This document shows, piece by piece, positions 35,392 to 54,502 of a DNA stretch of 64,000 nucleotides. The DNA is from Styela clava (lineage: Eukaryota; Chordata; Ascidiacea; Stolidobranchia; Styelidae). The DNA lies in contig NC_135255.1 in NCBI RefSeq assembly GCF_964204865.1, positions 14,661,135 to 14,725,134 of the forward strand. Direction: 5' to 3'. Positions within the stretch are counted from its first letter, which is position 1. Every line of letters begins with the position of its first letter. The notes under the pieces were generated by a model. It ran no database searches. It saw only the letters and a list, made by a program, of their open reading frames with translations, and was not told the origin of the DNA. Made by a program: the position numbers and the translations under genes.

Positions 35392-38300
35392 TTACACATT
35401 ACTTGATTCATCACTCTCAAGCATATCAGTGTCTTCCTCACTTTCCTGACTTGTATCATCGGTTTCAGCACTTTCGAATAAAGACAAGAGATGATTCAAA
35501 CGATCTTCTACTTCCGATGATGTTCGCTTTATCTCTTTAGCAATACTTTCAATCATGTTATTGCTTGTGCTCTGTTTCTGGTAAGATGTTATAAGGATTT
35601 CATCCATTTCTCTTGTCCAAGGAACTGGTGTAACAGTTTTTGTTTTACCTCCATATTTGGATGCTGCCTGGATGGTTTCTTTGGGGTTTTCTGATGATTT
35701 TTCTTTAGAACTTCCCCCGTGGCAACCTGTCTTAGACTCCTTGGTGTTCTTTTCTACTTCTAAAACATTAGAAACAGGTATTCGATCTCCCATTTGTTGT
35801 TGACCCTCAGAAGCAGATTCTACTTTGCTTGCTCCACTCTCTGCTGCATTTTCTTCTTGTATGTGAAGTGCAGTTTTGCCAGTAGGTGTTTTAGGGACTG
35901 AGAGAATATCAGTATGTGATGATTTTAAAGGTGATAGAGGTGAATGACTAAATGTGTTCGATCTCGTATTGTCCAATCTCATTCCAGTGGGCGTGTGAGG
36001 CCTCAATAGGACATCCCCTTTCTGACATCCTTCTGTAATACGCTTGAAAGGACTACTAGAGAGAGCATCTTCGCTGATAACTGTTATGTCAGGAGGAACA
36101 GAGCTTGGAGGTGGTTTATCATCTGCTGGTTTGCAAGCTTCATCTTCCTGCATGTCTTCAGTCATAGCTTCCTCACTTTCATAATCAGTGTTAAATAAAT
36201 CTTCTTCATCATCTGCATCTGCGCTTGTAATATCCGGAAAGATATTCTCCTTGTTTTCTGATAAAGCTGCAACTTTTGATGGTGATTTCTCATTTTCAGT
36301 AGGACTAAGAGACAATCTTCTTTTCTTTGGCTTTTTCAAGTTACTTTCAACAGGCGGTGCGTTATCTGGTACTGATAACAATGTTACATTTTCGAATTGG
36401 TTTATTGTTGGATCTTTTAGCAGCTCTTCTGTCAGATCAACCTCTTCAAAATCTTCATCGTAATAAATTTTTGGAGGATGGCTGTCGTTGAAGAAAGTGA
36501 TAAATTCGTCTTGTAAATATGGATAACCTTTTAAAAGGCCTAATATAGATTGCATCATTTCTTCTTCCCTATACAGCGCTGTTCCTGCAACAGTATGAAA
36601 TACATTCAAAATTTTTTCCATTGTATCTTGATCATCACTAAATTGAATCTCCAATTGTCTTAAGAATTTTCTAGCTCTTGAATATACTTGTTGTTCGGCA
36701 CCCATTCCACATTCCTGTGCTTGCTCAGGCATTAAAAATGGAGCAAATCCCTGTATAAGATCTGGCCAATCTTGCAGTAAATTGGAAATTTCAATGTATA
36801 AGTCTATTGGTGAGCGCGTACCGTCGCTGAATTTAATCAATGTCTCTGTGAAACTTTTGAATATATCAGGGTGGTCTTTGAGAGCTACTTGCACTCTTTC
36901 ATGAAATCCAGCTGCAAAGATTCTCTCTTTTTCCATTCTACAGGGATCTAGTTGAACTATGCTATCTTCCTCCAAGGTTCGTATTGTTTTAGCAGTTGAT
37001 CTTAGTCGTCTCAAATCCCTTGAGCTTCCTTTGTATTTTTTACCTGGAAATTTCGGATGAACTTTACGAAGATATCCACCTACGGGTAGAGAACTGAACC
37101 CATTACTAGTTTTCGCAATCTTCATTCTCACTGGTTTTGATTGTTCTTCTTCAACTTGATTGTCATAAACCTCATCATGCTCTGAAATATCATCATCGTC
37201 TCCGCTTTCGGCCGTAGCAACGGCATTTTCTTCAGTTTCGGAATCTTTTTCATCTTCTTCTTCAGATGATGAAGCAGTCTGTGGTTCACAAACAGACATT
37301 GCTTCCATAGATTTGCCTCTTGATACAGATTTAATTTGAAAATTTGATGAAGGATTTGTTGGGTCGTTGGATTGTGATATTCCTGGTTTAGAAGATTCCT
37401 CATTGGAACAACTTTTATCAGATTCTAATTTCTCATCTTTATCAATTACTGCAGTCGAGATAGACTTGGTTACAACAACTGTTGGTTTTTCATTCAAAGC
37501 GATTTGTATATTTTCAGAAACATCCGGAATGAAGGTTCCTATTTGGTGTGGGTTAATGTTATTATCAGAAGCAAGCCCTTCAATATTAACTTTTTTAGAG
37601 GTGGGTACACATTCTTCAACTGCATTAGACTCTAGTGTGGCCTGAGGTAAATCAACCATGTCAACCACATCACTATTCCCTTTATTACCAGTAACAGAAG
37701 ACATGTTAGTCAAAACTGAGTTTGAAACAGTATCTTTCACATTTACATTGCTTATTTCTTGTGAAATTGCTATACCAGTATCCGTTGGCTTTGGCAATAT
37801 TTTTCTTGGAGAAGTACTAATCTTGGTTTGTGAACTATTTATCTTAGTAATTTGTGGATCGACTGGTATGTAAGGAACCATAATCGCCCTAATAGGAGAT
37901 GGTGTAACCTGGCATTGTGTATTAAGAGAGAGATGAGCAGGAATTTGCTTCAACGTTGATGCTTGATCTCTAGATGAGCTTTTAGATTTTGCATGGGGAG
38001 TAGAATGTTTAACGCCTGGGCCAAAATCACTAGCTTCACTATAGGAATATTCTGAACTTGAGTCTTCCGGTGGAAGCATAGGTTTTAGAGCAATCAACCA
38101 ATTTGGAAGTACGCCCTTCATATCGATAGGTTTTTTAACAGTGTCTTTGTTTATGAATTTGACATCTTTTTTCGGTTGAGGCAGTATGCTACAGCTGTGA
38201 AATTTCCTTATAGGATTAAAGTTGTCTCTCTGATTTCGACAATATATAACATTTTTCACTCTTGATCGAAGTTGTTTTTCAGATTTTGTTGGCAGCATAT

Positions 38301-39942
38301 GCTCACTTATAAGTTCATACATACTGGGCAGATCCGCCATTTCAGCCATACCCATAGCTAGTAAACAATCTTCAGATTTTCGGAAGTGCAATTTTTGAGT
38401 TAAGCATTTGTCTGAAGGAGCAGAGAATGGTAAAAGTTCTTTATACATAAATACAGTGCTGTTGCCTAGGACTTCTGCAACTGCCATGGGAATTGAAACA
38501 AGGCCTTTTACTCGTTCCATTCTAAGTAATCTCACACTTGGTTCAGACAAAGGAATATTTGTTTTTATCAGTTCTATGGCATCAGGTAGAATCCACGGCA
38601 TTACTGCTGAAGATGAAATATTCAGTTTGTCTATTTGAGATTTACCAATATCCACAAGTTCTTTTAAGAGACCTTCAGCTTCTTCCACATATTCCTTCAA
38701 ATCTGGTTTGTTTCTACATAAAATGCTACTCTGTACAAGTAATTGTACATGTTGGCAGAGCTGTTGCTGTAATAATTCTGCTTGTCCTTTAGATATTTCA
38801 AATACTGGTAAATATGGTTCAGTTTTTGCTGGCTGGATATTCTGTTCATCTCTGGAAGATTGTGTAGAGTCATTCAGTTTTGGTGATGTAGGAAAGGTTA
38901 CAGGAGGCCGATCATCATTATGCATATTTTCAACCTCATCTAATAGACCATCCAATTCTTTTTTTGAAACTCTGACTAAAAAATCATCCCTCAAATCTTC
39001 GTGATCCGGTTCTTCAATTTCATGTGGAAATTCAAAATCTGGATCCACATCTGGGTCATCCTCATCCTCAGTTCCTTGCGTATTACCCCCATTTGTGTCT
39101 TTCATTAAATCGGCGAGCCATTTCTGCCAATCGTAGTCACCAATGTTCATATCATACATGTCTGCTGTTACATCTGGAGGATCGAAAGCCGCTTCTAAAA
39201 CATCCAAACTTGTAGACTGAAGAGAATGTTTTGATCTCGTACGTGTACTTATAAGATCTTTGTCCGAAGCTACATCTAAGCCACATTCTTCCATATTAAC
39301 AATATTTTCGGGGTTGGTGAAAACACATTCTTCATCTATATTTTTTGGGGGAAGATTGTCCAATTCTGATTTTTTGTCTATTGTTTCTGAAAAAGATTGA
39401 TCCATAGTATCACTGCAAATTGATTCTTCTGGCCGATATTCTTCATCTTCATCATCTTCTGGTAAAGGTAACTCACTGAATTTGGGAAGACCATCGCCAG
39501 AAGTATTTGCAAGTGTTGGTGGAACCCACGGTGGTTTAAACGGACTATTTCGCATAACCTCCTTCAATTTAGATCTAGTCATTGCCATTGAAACGTCTGT
39601 TATATCGCTTTCCTCATCTGAAGATTCCTCTTCCACAAGATTGGCTTTGACTAATTTTTTGAAGTCTTTATCTTTCAATAAGCCGATAAGAAAACTGTCT
39701 GCATTTTGTTTTGCTATGCCATGTTTTTCCAATGTGGCTTTAAGCTTCTCATTAAATGAATAGTTTTGACTGACAGCTATGTCAATTATATTTGGACCAG
39801 ATCCATCAGTTTCTTTAATGTGTTGTTCACTGCTTTCATTGTTGTCAATGTTACATGTGTCTTCTTCACCGTCATGTTTTGATTCTCCATCTGGCACATT
39901 GGATTCACATTGTAAAGAGGATGTACCTGCCTGGTCATCCAT
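35392..39942 (-). CDS. GON4L: GON4L, PAH/SANT-like nuclear corepressor (single exon, 1516 aa)
   Basis: Homologue of gon-4-like protein, a nuclear regulator of cell division and differentiation that works with YY1, SIN3A and HDAC1 (known for the vertebrate protein, which is about 2200 residues). Visible parts: an acidic N-terminus with SPFKPPWVPPTLANTSGDGL near residues 132-151; a conserved block around 380-450 (AELLQQQLCQHVQLLVQSS); a GON4 segment near 500-590 (FRKSEDCLLAMGMAEM; RSRVKNVIYCRNQRDNFNPI); two paired-amphipathic-helix repeats at about 1000-1075 and 1087-1155 (VQVALKDHPDIFKSFTETL; LLKGYPYLQDEFITFFND); and a C-terminal SANT/Myb-like domain around 1440-1490 (VPWTREMDEILITSYQKQS). An in-frame TAA directly precedes the ATG at 39942. 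A 4.5 kb uninterrupted coding exon is unusual beside the intron-rich neighbours. Confidence 0.92.
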   Translation of the reverse strand: MDDQAGTSSLQCESNVPDGESKHDGEEDTCNIDNNESSEQHIKETDGSGPNIIDIAVSQNYSFNEKLKATLEKHGIAKQNADSFLIGLLKDKDFKKLVKANLVEEESSDEESDITDVSMAMTRSKLKEVMRNSPFKPPWVPPTLANTSGDGLPKFSELPLPEDDEDEEYRPEESICSDTMDQSFSETIDKKSELDNLPPKNIDEECVFTNPENIVNMEECGLDVASDKDLISTRTRSKHSLQSTSLDVLEAAFDPPDVTADMYDMNIGDYDWQKWLADLMKDTNGGNTQGTEDEDDPDVDPDFEFPHEIEEPDHEDLRDDFLVRVSKKELDGLLDEVENMHNDDRPPVTFPTSPKLNDSTQSSRDEQNIQPAKTEPYLPVFEISKGQAELLQQQLCQHVQLLVQSSILCRNKPDLKEYVEEAEGLLKELVDIGKSQIDKLNISSSAVMPWILPDAIELIKTNIPLSEPSVRLLRMERVKGLVSIPMAVAEVLGNSTVFMYKELLPFSAPSDKCLTQKLHFRKSEDCLLAMGMAEMADLPSMYELISEHMLPTKSEKQLRSRVKNVIYCRNQRDNFNPIRKFHSCSILPQPKKDVKFINKDTVKKPIDMKGVLPNWLIALKPMLPPEDSSSEYSYSEASDFGPGVKHSTPHAKSKSSSRDQASTLKQIPAHLSLNTQCQVTPSPIRAIMVPYIPVDPQITKINSSQTKISTSPRKILPKPTDTGIAISQEISNVNVKDTVSNSVLTNMSSVTGNKGNSDVVDMVDLPQATLESNAVEECVPTSKKVNIEGLASDNNINPHQIGTFIPDVSENIQIALNEKPTVVVTKSISTAVIDKDEKLESDKSCSNEESSKPGISQSNDPTNPSSNFQIKSVSRGKSMEAMSVCEPQTASSSEEEDEKDSETEENAVATAESGDDDDISEHDEVYDNQVEEEQSKPVRMKIAKTSNGFSSLPVGGYLRKVHPKFPGKKYKGSSRDLRRLRSTAKTIRTLEEDSIVQLDPCRMEKERIFAAGFHERVQVALKDHPDIFKSFTETLIKFSDGTRSPIDLYIEISNLLQDWPDLIQGFAPFLMPEQAQECGMGAEQQVYSRARKFLRQLEIQFSDDQDTMEKILNVFHTVAGTALYREEEMMQSILGLLKGYPYLQDEFITFFNDSHPPKIYYDEDFEEVDLTEELLKDPTINQFENVTLLSVPDNAPPVESNLKKPKKRRLSLSPTENEKSPSKVAALSENKENIFPDITSADADDEEDLFNTDYESEEAMTEDMQEDEACKPADDKPPPSSVPPDITVISEDALSSSPFKRITEGCQKGDVLLRPHTPTGMRLDNTRSNTFSHSPLSPLKSSHTDILSVPKTPTGKTALHIQEENAAESGASKVESASEGQQQMGDRIPVSNVLEVEKNTKESKTGCHGGSSKEKSSENPKETIQAASKYGGKTKTVTPVPWTREMDEILITSYQKQSTSNNMIESIAKEIKRTSSEVEDRLNHLLSLFESAETDDTSQESEEDTDMLESDESSNV

Positions 39943-41835
39943 TTAAGTGATAAAAAATATGTTTCTGTAAAAATAAACGGCAGGGATTATGTCAGATAAG
40001 AGCGTAATGAGGATTTGAAGTTATGAAGCATGAACTAGGTATCTTTTCCAAGAGCTACAAGTAATATAGGATATTTCAAGTAATGCTTATTCGATAGGTG
40101 GTATAAGAAAATTTCACCTGAAGACAGTAAAGAATGGGGTGTATAAGTCATGGTCCTTAGCCTTACTGATATCGTGTATACAACCTCACATATACAGCAT
40201 GTCATCCATAATTGACATGGATGATTACATAAATCAGTAAATGTACAATACTGCATCACGGTAGTTAAGTTACATAAAAAACACATAGATGACAATTAGC
40301 AAATGAATATTTTACACTATTATTAATGAATTATGACAAAAAAAAATCTTGTCTTACATCTATCAGTACCTAGGACTGTAGGACAGAAGCATTTGTATTA
40401 GAAACATGGCATAATATTTTTTATGATTGTCGTCAAGTTTATTATTTTTTCATATATAATAAAAATTCAAGAAATGGTTAACACAGATTTACTGGGAAGA
40501 CCAGGATACCAAATAAAAATTGAAGGTTTTGTCAGCACTAAAGTAGCATCATATTAATGTTCACAAAGTTCAAAATATTCTGTATTTTATATTACTGATT
40601 CTTTAATAATCAGTTTTTACTTTTTTTTATCTATAATTTTATTGTCCATTATGATGATTATGGGAGTCTACATAAATTGATTTTTCACTCAAAAAATTTT
40701 TTTTCTAATGAAACAGAACAGATATTATTGTCAATACTACAACTACTAGCAAGACATTTTTTATAGAAATACACTCAAGTATCTATACCCGAAAATGTGT
40801 TCATATGAAGAAATAGTCACTCAAACTGGAGTTTGAATAATGTATTATCACACAATATTGAATAGGTCTATTCCCTGATAATATCAAAATTTGCAAAATC
40901 AAAAGATCATTTATTGTTAAATCATTCCACTATATTAATTGCACGAGTTACATTTATCTAGACGTCAAGTGAGCTCTGAGGAAGTCCATGTCTGACAGAG
41001 AGATATTTAGGAATCTGGCCTGGCCAGTCCAAAAGGTTCCGTATGGATTAATTTTTTTTAGCAAATCATAATGTCACATGCCGGATTTGACCTCATTGGT
41101 AAATACTAGAATGGATGTTCAAGTCAAACAGCATTATTTTCACCGCATTTCATAAGTAACAGGAAGAAATTCTGAATTGGACCGCAAATTTTCACTACAT
41201 ATGAGCATGATTGTGTGACTAATCATGAGGATTCTAACTCGAATAATTTAAAATGCAATGTATTATAACGGATTTACAGGTAATTGGGTTTCGATCACTA
41301 CTAAATGAAGCAAAAATGCACAATCTTAAAGAGACAAGATGCCTGTATTTCAGAAACTATTTGTTCACATCAGAAATTCAAAATAAACTACCAAACTCTT
41401 TCAAAAATTCCACCTATAATTGAAAACAATCACACATGAATATGATATACTATTTAATAAACTATTATCAGTACAAAGATAGAGGGTTACCAACAAATGA
41501 TGTAGAACGAAAATGAAAAATTTTCTAAACCAATTGATGCAACTATGAATCACAATTTTTCAAAATACATTTTTCAAATATCTTTTTGAATACTGTATTT
41601 CAACATACATACAACAAAAAGAGAAAAGTATTAGTCCTCATAATTAACTTTGCCTTTTTTCCAAATTACGATGATTAGGACTTTTACATTCATCAAATTT
41701 TGTTCGAAATCAAAATTGTAGCATTCAACTACATCGCTATGTGGAAATTCTCAGTACATCTGTAATTAAAAAATTTGCCTTAGAATTACAAACATACAAT
41801 ACTACAAATATAATGTGTCTTACCGAATGAAAATT
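39943..41835. other. Intergenic region upstream of GON4L
   Basis: About 1.9 kb of AT-rich sequence with no gene, repeat pair or RNA that I can support. The segment nearest 39942 should hold the GON4L promoter. Confidence 0.45.
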
Positions 41836-41904
41836 GTTTTTTTTGTGATAATATCTGGCTACTGGATCATTTTCCAGTTTTCAGGAAATCAAAACTATTG
41901 AAAA

Positions 41905-42237
41905 GTTCCGAAATATTCTTCTCTATCATCACTCTCAGCTAGACTTCATCTGCTCCCGTAACACTTTCAACTTCTTCACCATTTTTGAAACACATGAATG
42001 TAGGCAGAGCACTTATTTCATACATTTCAGCAAGACTGTCCGTTTCGTCCACATCCACTTTAAAAAAAAACAGCATTTCTCAATTCTCACTTATTGCAGT
42101 ATTGCTGCAACTATGGGAGCCATCAATTTACACGGTCCCCACCATTCCGCAAAGAAGTCAACAACAACTAGTTTTTAACAAGCATCACTAGGTTCGTTAT
42201 CGAAATCTGCTTCTGTTCGAACGGGTTTTACGGACAT
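41905..42237 (-). pseudogene. Processed thioredoxin pseudogene
   Basis: On the minus strand from ATG 42237 there is an intronless thioredoxin: MSVKPVRTEADFDNE, then KLVVVDFFAEWWGPCKLMAP, then in another frame KVDVDETDSLAEMYEISALP and TFMCFKNGEEVESVTGADEV. Damage includes a TAA after DAC near residue 21, a stop after AAILQ, a frameshift before the FFFKVDVDE block, and TAG (41939-41941) where a lysine is expected, after which LRVMIEKNI continues the family C-terminus. The active site CGPC reads WGPC: the first catalytic cysteine codon has become TGG. An A8 run lies on this strand downstream (plus positions 41837-41844) and may be a poly(A) tail relic. No intron is present, so retrotransposition of an mRNA is the likely origin. 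Confidence 0.88.
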
Positions 42238-42379
42238 TTTCATAACTGATTAGTTTATTAAAAATACAGCACCTTAGGTGAACAGCTAATAAATTATACC
42301 AAAATAACAACAAATATAACCGCGCACTTTGCTCTATAGCGCCACCGACGCAATCGATCAAAGTGATTATAAACTATTA

Positions 42380-44280
42380 CAGGGGTTCTCAAACTTTTGG
42401 TGTTGCGGAGCCCGTGAAGAGGTTGACTATTATTCACGGAGCCCTAAAATAAATTTTAAAATTGTTACTTTTCGATTAATATTATTGAATATGTTAAAAG
42501 TACTTCACTTGATTTAAATGCTAATCCTTTTTTAATAGGGTTAATACAAGTCATAAATAAATCTAAATTTCAAAGATAAATCATATATAATAAGGCTGTA
42601 AATTTGACACTTGACAAACATATTAATAAATTAGGGGTCAAATCTTTTTCCTTTTGATATTTTTGGAAGACTTAAAAGGTTGTTGCGCAATTGCATTTTG
42701 GTACAATCGCCGACTGTTTTCGTCTGCGTGAAACGTTATTTCGCAGTAGTACATATTTACGGTCATATCCGTAGTAGTATATATTTACGGTTATACCTTA
42801 AACATCTTTACGTCGGTGTTTATTCTCCCTAAATCAAAAATTTCCTCCGGCATATACGTGTATTGTTCCACAATGACGACGATAATTGCTTTTTTGTTCT
42901 CGCCGGGAATTATGAATTCGATGTGAAAAAAGTGTTAATATAATATAGTCATCAGCGACGAGATGCTAAAATTAATTAATAAAGAATCCTGCGGTGAATC
43001 CGCAACTCAAATTTCTTGATTGAAAAGCGGCATTATGTAATATTAAAACTAAAACTTAAAACGGAAGATAACACTATAAGTTTTGTTTCAGTAGACTCGC
43101 GACAGATTTAAAACATTTTTTTATACATTGCAAATGACAATATATATTTGATGATAAGTTAGGTTTTCTTTGGTTATTCATCGTAGTAACTGAAATCGAA
43201 ACAGAGTCCCAATTGTGCGGAGTCAGTGTTGCAAGAAGGGCTCAAATTTGTCAAATTCACCAAATCGCTATAATCCACCAACCACACTGCCACGCAATCA
43301 GTCATGATTACGATTATGATTTGATCGGGACGGGCACAAATATCTTATCAAACTTATGGCACCGGTAGTAGGTATGTATGTTATTTTGTGGGCAATATGA
43401 CTTTGTTTCTAACATCTTATGATAACAGCGTTGTCCAGGATATACAGTAGCCCACAAGAACTTCGTTCACTTAACTTTGTTCCATTGTTCTCATTTCATG
43501 TCCGCGGATTGCTGTGGTTATTTGAGAAGTAATGATTTTATATTGTGAGTGACACAACCGCAGGTTACGTTTAACAGAATTATCCCAATAAACAAGTCAT
43601 TTTGAATATGCCCGCATCGGTCATAGATTGCCCAATTGTATATTGTACTTATTGAGTTTTAACGTCGACCTCGGGATTTTTGTAACGGCGATATCTTGCT
43701 TAAAAATAATCTCGAGTGCGAAGGAACAAATCAAATTTGACAAATCCCAAGATCGCAAAAATACGATTTCAATTTATTCATAGATGGCAGTTTATCACGT
43801 ATTTTATGGTATTTTAGAATAGTAATCTTTTATTTAAGTAATCCTCATAGTCATCTCGAATCGAACGTGAGTAACGATGAGCACAATTAAATTATTATGA
43901 CAAGACATTTTAAATGCTCGAATCAGTCATGGATTGAATAGTTTACGTAACAGAAATCTCGTTATCCACTAAAAAAGTTTTTTTACTTTAATCGCGAATA
44001 ATGTTGCGCGGAAATTTCCGATTTCAATTTTGATCCCCCCTCCCTCTTAAGAATCCTGGCTGCGCTCCTGCTTATAAATAATGTAATTTTTGAATTCCGC
44101 CTCTTTGTCATATTTCGAGGATATACTGTTGCCAAATTTTATTAAAGCTGTTATTGCTTCTTTGGACAGTTACAAAATTACCCAAGTCAGTCTTTTAAAT
44201 ATAATCAAATAGCTCGTGGAGCCCATAGGCTTCTCTCGCGGAGCCCTGGGGCTCCGTACGGAGCACTTTGAGAACATATG
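42380..44280. mobile_element. Non-autonomous hAT-like element, 1.9 kb, exact 8-bp TSD
   Basis: Left end caggggttctcaaacttttg and right end gcactttgagaacatatg are inverted repeats of hAT type. Both flanks read AACTATTA (42372-42379 and 44281-44288), a perfect 8-bp target duplication. Subterminal cggagccc motifs occur at both ends. Inside I see no transposase remnant, so it is probably a non-autonomous or gutted copy. Confidence 0.9.
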
Positions 44281-44288
44281 AACTATTA

Positions 44289-45365
44289 GACTATTATAGA
44301 CTATTTATAGTCACTTTGCAAACGAGGAAATCCGGAACAGAAGAGAGACATGTTCGTCATCTTATATTTCAAGACTAAAAAGTATTGATTTACCCACGAC
44401 CCTATGTGATTTAACCCAGCATTTGAACAGAAAATAAAATGCCTAAATGCGCCGAAGTTAGCATCGTCTAGTTTTCTTTGACGTAGGAGTCAGAAATTGG
44501 TGACCAAGTTTTATAACAAATGGTCAGTGACGGAAGTAATGATTGTCAACAGTGCGTTGGGTAACATTTATTCTTATTGCTCCGAGTGGGTGCTTTTCCC
44601 GAAAATGGGGATATAGAGTCGTGCTTTGTTATTGGACACGAAGTGAACCAATGGATCGTAACAATAGACTGCGGTACCTGATCTGGCAAATACAGAAGTG
44701 GTATGATCAGTTGGTATTTCAATTCACGTTGAAACTGTATCATGTAGAATGGATCATCAGAGAACATGGAAAAGCTAGGACAGTCCTTATACAATTACTC
44801 TGATACATGTACTGGTTAAGTTACCGCATAGGTTTTCAAGAGAATTGCTTTCGTTTCCATGTATTTGAGCATGGCTCTATTTTTTACTGGTATTGGGGTT
44901 TGAAGTCAAACACATAGTCGTATTTCAGCATAGCGGAGACGCAGAGTCAAGGTCAAATAAAAAAAACTTTACACCCTCCTTCGCTTAATTTGCTTGCGTG
45001 AGCGCGCGGGTTCCGATACCGAGAAGAACAATTCTGTGTCACGGGATTGCTCGACGTTGTAGGGCTGATTTCAATTATGTTCTGAACAGTTTACTGTTAA
45101 ATATATTACTTTGCAACCTTGCCGCCCATCTTGTAAAATTTCTTCCAACGTCGTTAATTCAACTTCATACCGTTTGTGGAAGTATCATTTCTTTCATGAT
45201 CACTAGTATTCCTGGCATCATGTATTTGTCGAATCATGAAAAGGGGAACTAATGGTCTTTTCTAAAATTTCCTTTATAGTTCTATGTTATACTATTCCCA
45301 TTTATATAAGTATATTAATACTGATCAGGCTACCCAAGGGTTCGAAATCAAACTATATATCCAAT
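44289..45365. other. Intergenic region, no recognised gene
   Basis: Short open frames on both strands around 44543-44803 overlap each other and match nothing known. A segment at 44995-45060 is richer in CG. Nothing else is supportable. Confidence 0.4.
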
Positions 45366-45602
45366 CGGGGCTCCCGAAGTATGCGAACCAAGATGGCGGA
45401 CATCGGAATGTAATATGTGTACTAGGTTAGGGTTAGGCCATAATTTTAGGTATAAATACTACGGGAAGCTCTTGGCTAGTCTTCGAACTGATAATAGGAC
45501 TAAAATAAGAAAAATTGGAAATAAATTATCGCCTAACCCTAACCTGTTACCCATGTTACGTTCCGATGTCCGCCATCTTGGTTCGCATACTTCGGGAGCA
45601 CC
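45366..45602. mobile_element. Palindromic MITE, ctcccgaagtatg family, copy 1
   Basis: The termini are long inverted repeats: gctcccgaagtatgcgaacc followed by aagatggcggacatcgg on the left, and the exact reverse complement on the right. Next to them, aggttagggttaggc and gcctaaccctaacct are inverted too. The flanks tatccaat and catccaat match at 7 of 8 bases, suggesting an 8-bp target duplication. No coding sequence; the whole element could fold into a hairpin. Confidence 0.9.
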
Positions 45603-45788
45603 ATCCAATCCAATGTTGGATACGAAGAAGTACGAAGAAGCATTCATTAAACGGCCTGGACCCTAAACCAGGCGTGTAGGCGAGATGTTATACCTAGTAA
45701 AATCCAGACTATAAATCAGCTTGATCTTTCAGTTTAATTTGTATCAAAATAAATTGATGCTTAGATAGTAGTATGAAACAGAAATGTT

Positions 45789-46023
45789 GATACTCCTGAG
45801 GTATGTGAACCACGGTTGTGGACAACGGAACGTAATATGAGTACGAGATTAGGATTAGGCCATAATTTCAGGTACAAATACTACGGGAGTCACTTGGCTA
45901 CTCCCCGATTTCGTAATAGAACTAAAGTAAAGAGAATTGGAATATGATTATAGCCTAACCCTAACCTGGTACACATACTACGTTCCGGTGTTCGCCATCT
46001 GGGTACACATACTTCGGAGTATC
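45789..46023. mobile_element. Palindromic MITE, same family, copy 2
   Basis: Left end gatactcctgaggtatgtg and right end cacatacttcggagtatc are inverted repeats. It is flanked by GAAATGTT at 45781-45788 and 46024-46031, an exact 8-bp target duplication. It shares the inner aggccataattt and cctaaccctaacctggtac blocks with copy 1. Confidence 0.9.
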
Positions 46024-46330
46024 GAAATGTTAGCTTTTTGCCTAAATCAAAATAAATGCAACGATTGGTATTTCGAAAATATTTCAGTAATTAAATGTCG
46101 AAGTAATAACTCTTTCAATAAGGCAAATGTGAAAGATACAAAAATTGTAAGTTAGGTATTCATCAACGAGTTTTAACAAAATTATGCGATATTATAGGAG
46201 ATGCACTGATGCAAGTATCAGTAATTATAATTACGTCATGTGAGGTCAGTAATATAGAAATAAAAATAGAAAGAACTGCGAATAGACTGTGCTGCTGATG
46301 ATGTTGACGAGGAGGTTCAATTTTATATCT

Positions 46331-46334
46331 TTTA

Positions 46335-46336
<2 letters not shown>
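46331..46336 (-). promoter_or_regulatory. Candidate GGT poly(A) signal overlapping the stop codon
   Basis: On the minus strand the end of the GGT gene reads TATTAATAAAAG, so AATAAA overlaps the TAA stop codon (46335-46337). No other AATAAA is seen on this strand in the next 180 bases. Confidence 0.5.

Positions 46337-54502
<8,166 letters not shown>

Noticed and set aside
44543-44803. Overlapping frames of 82-86 codons on both strands
   Set aside because: Mutually antisense, no homology, no splice or start context.
45366-46023. CRISPR-like spaced repeats
   Set aside because: The repeats are long, inverted and bounded by 8-bp duplications; they are MITEs, not a direct-repeat array.
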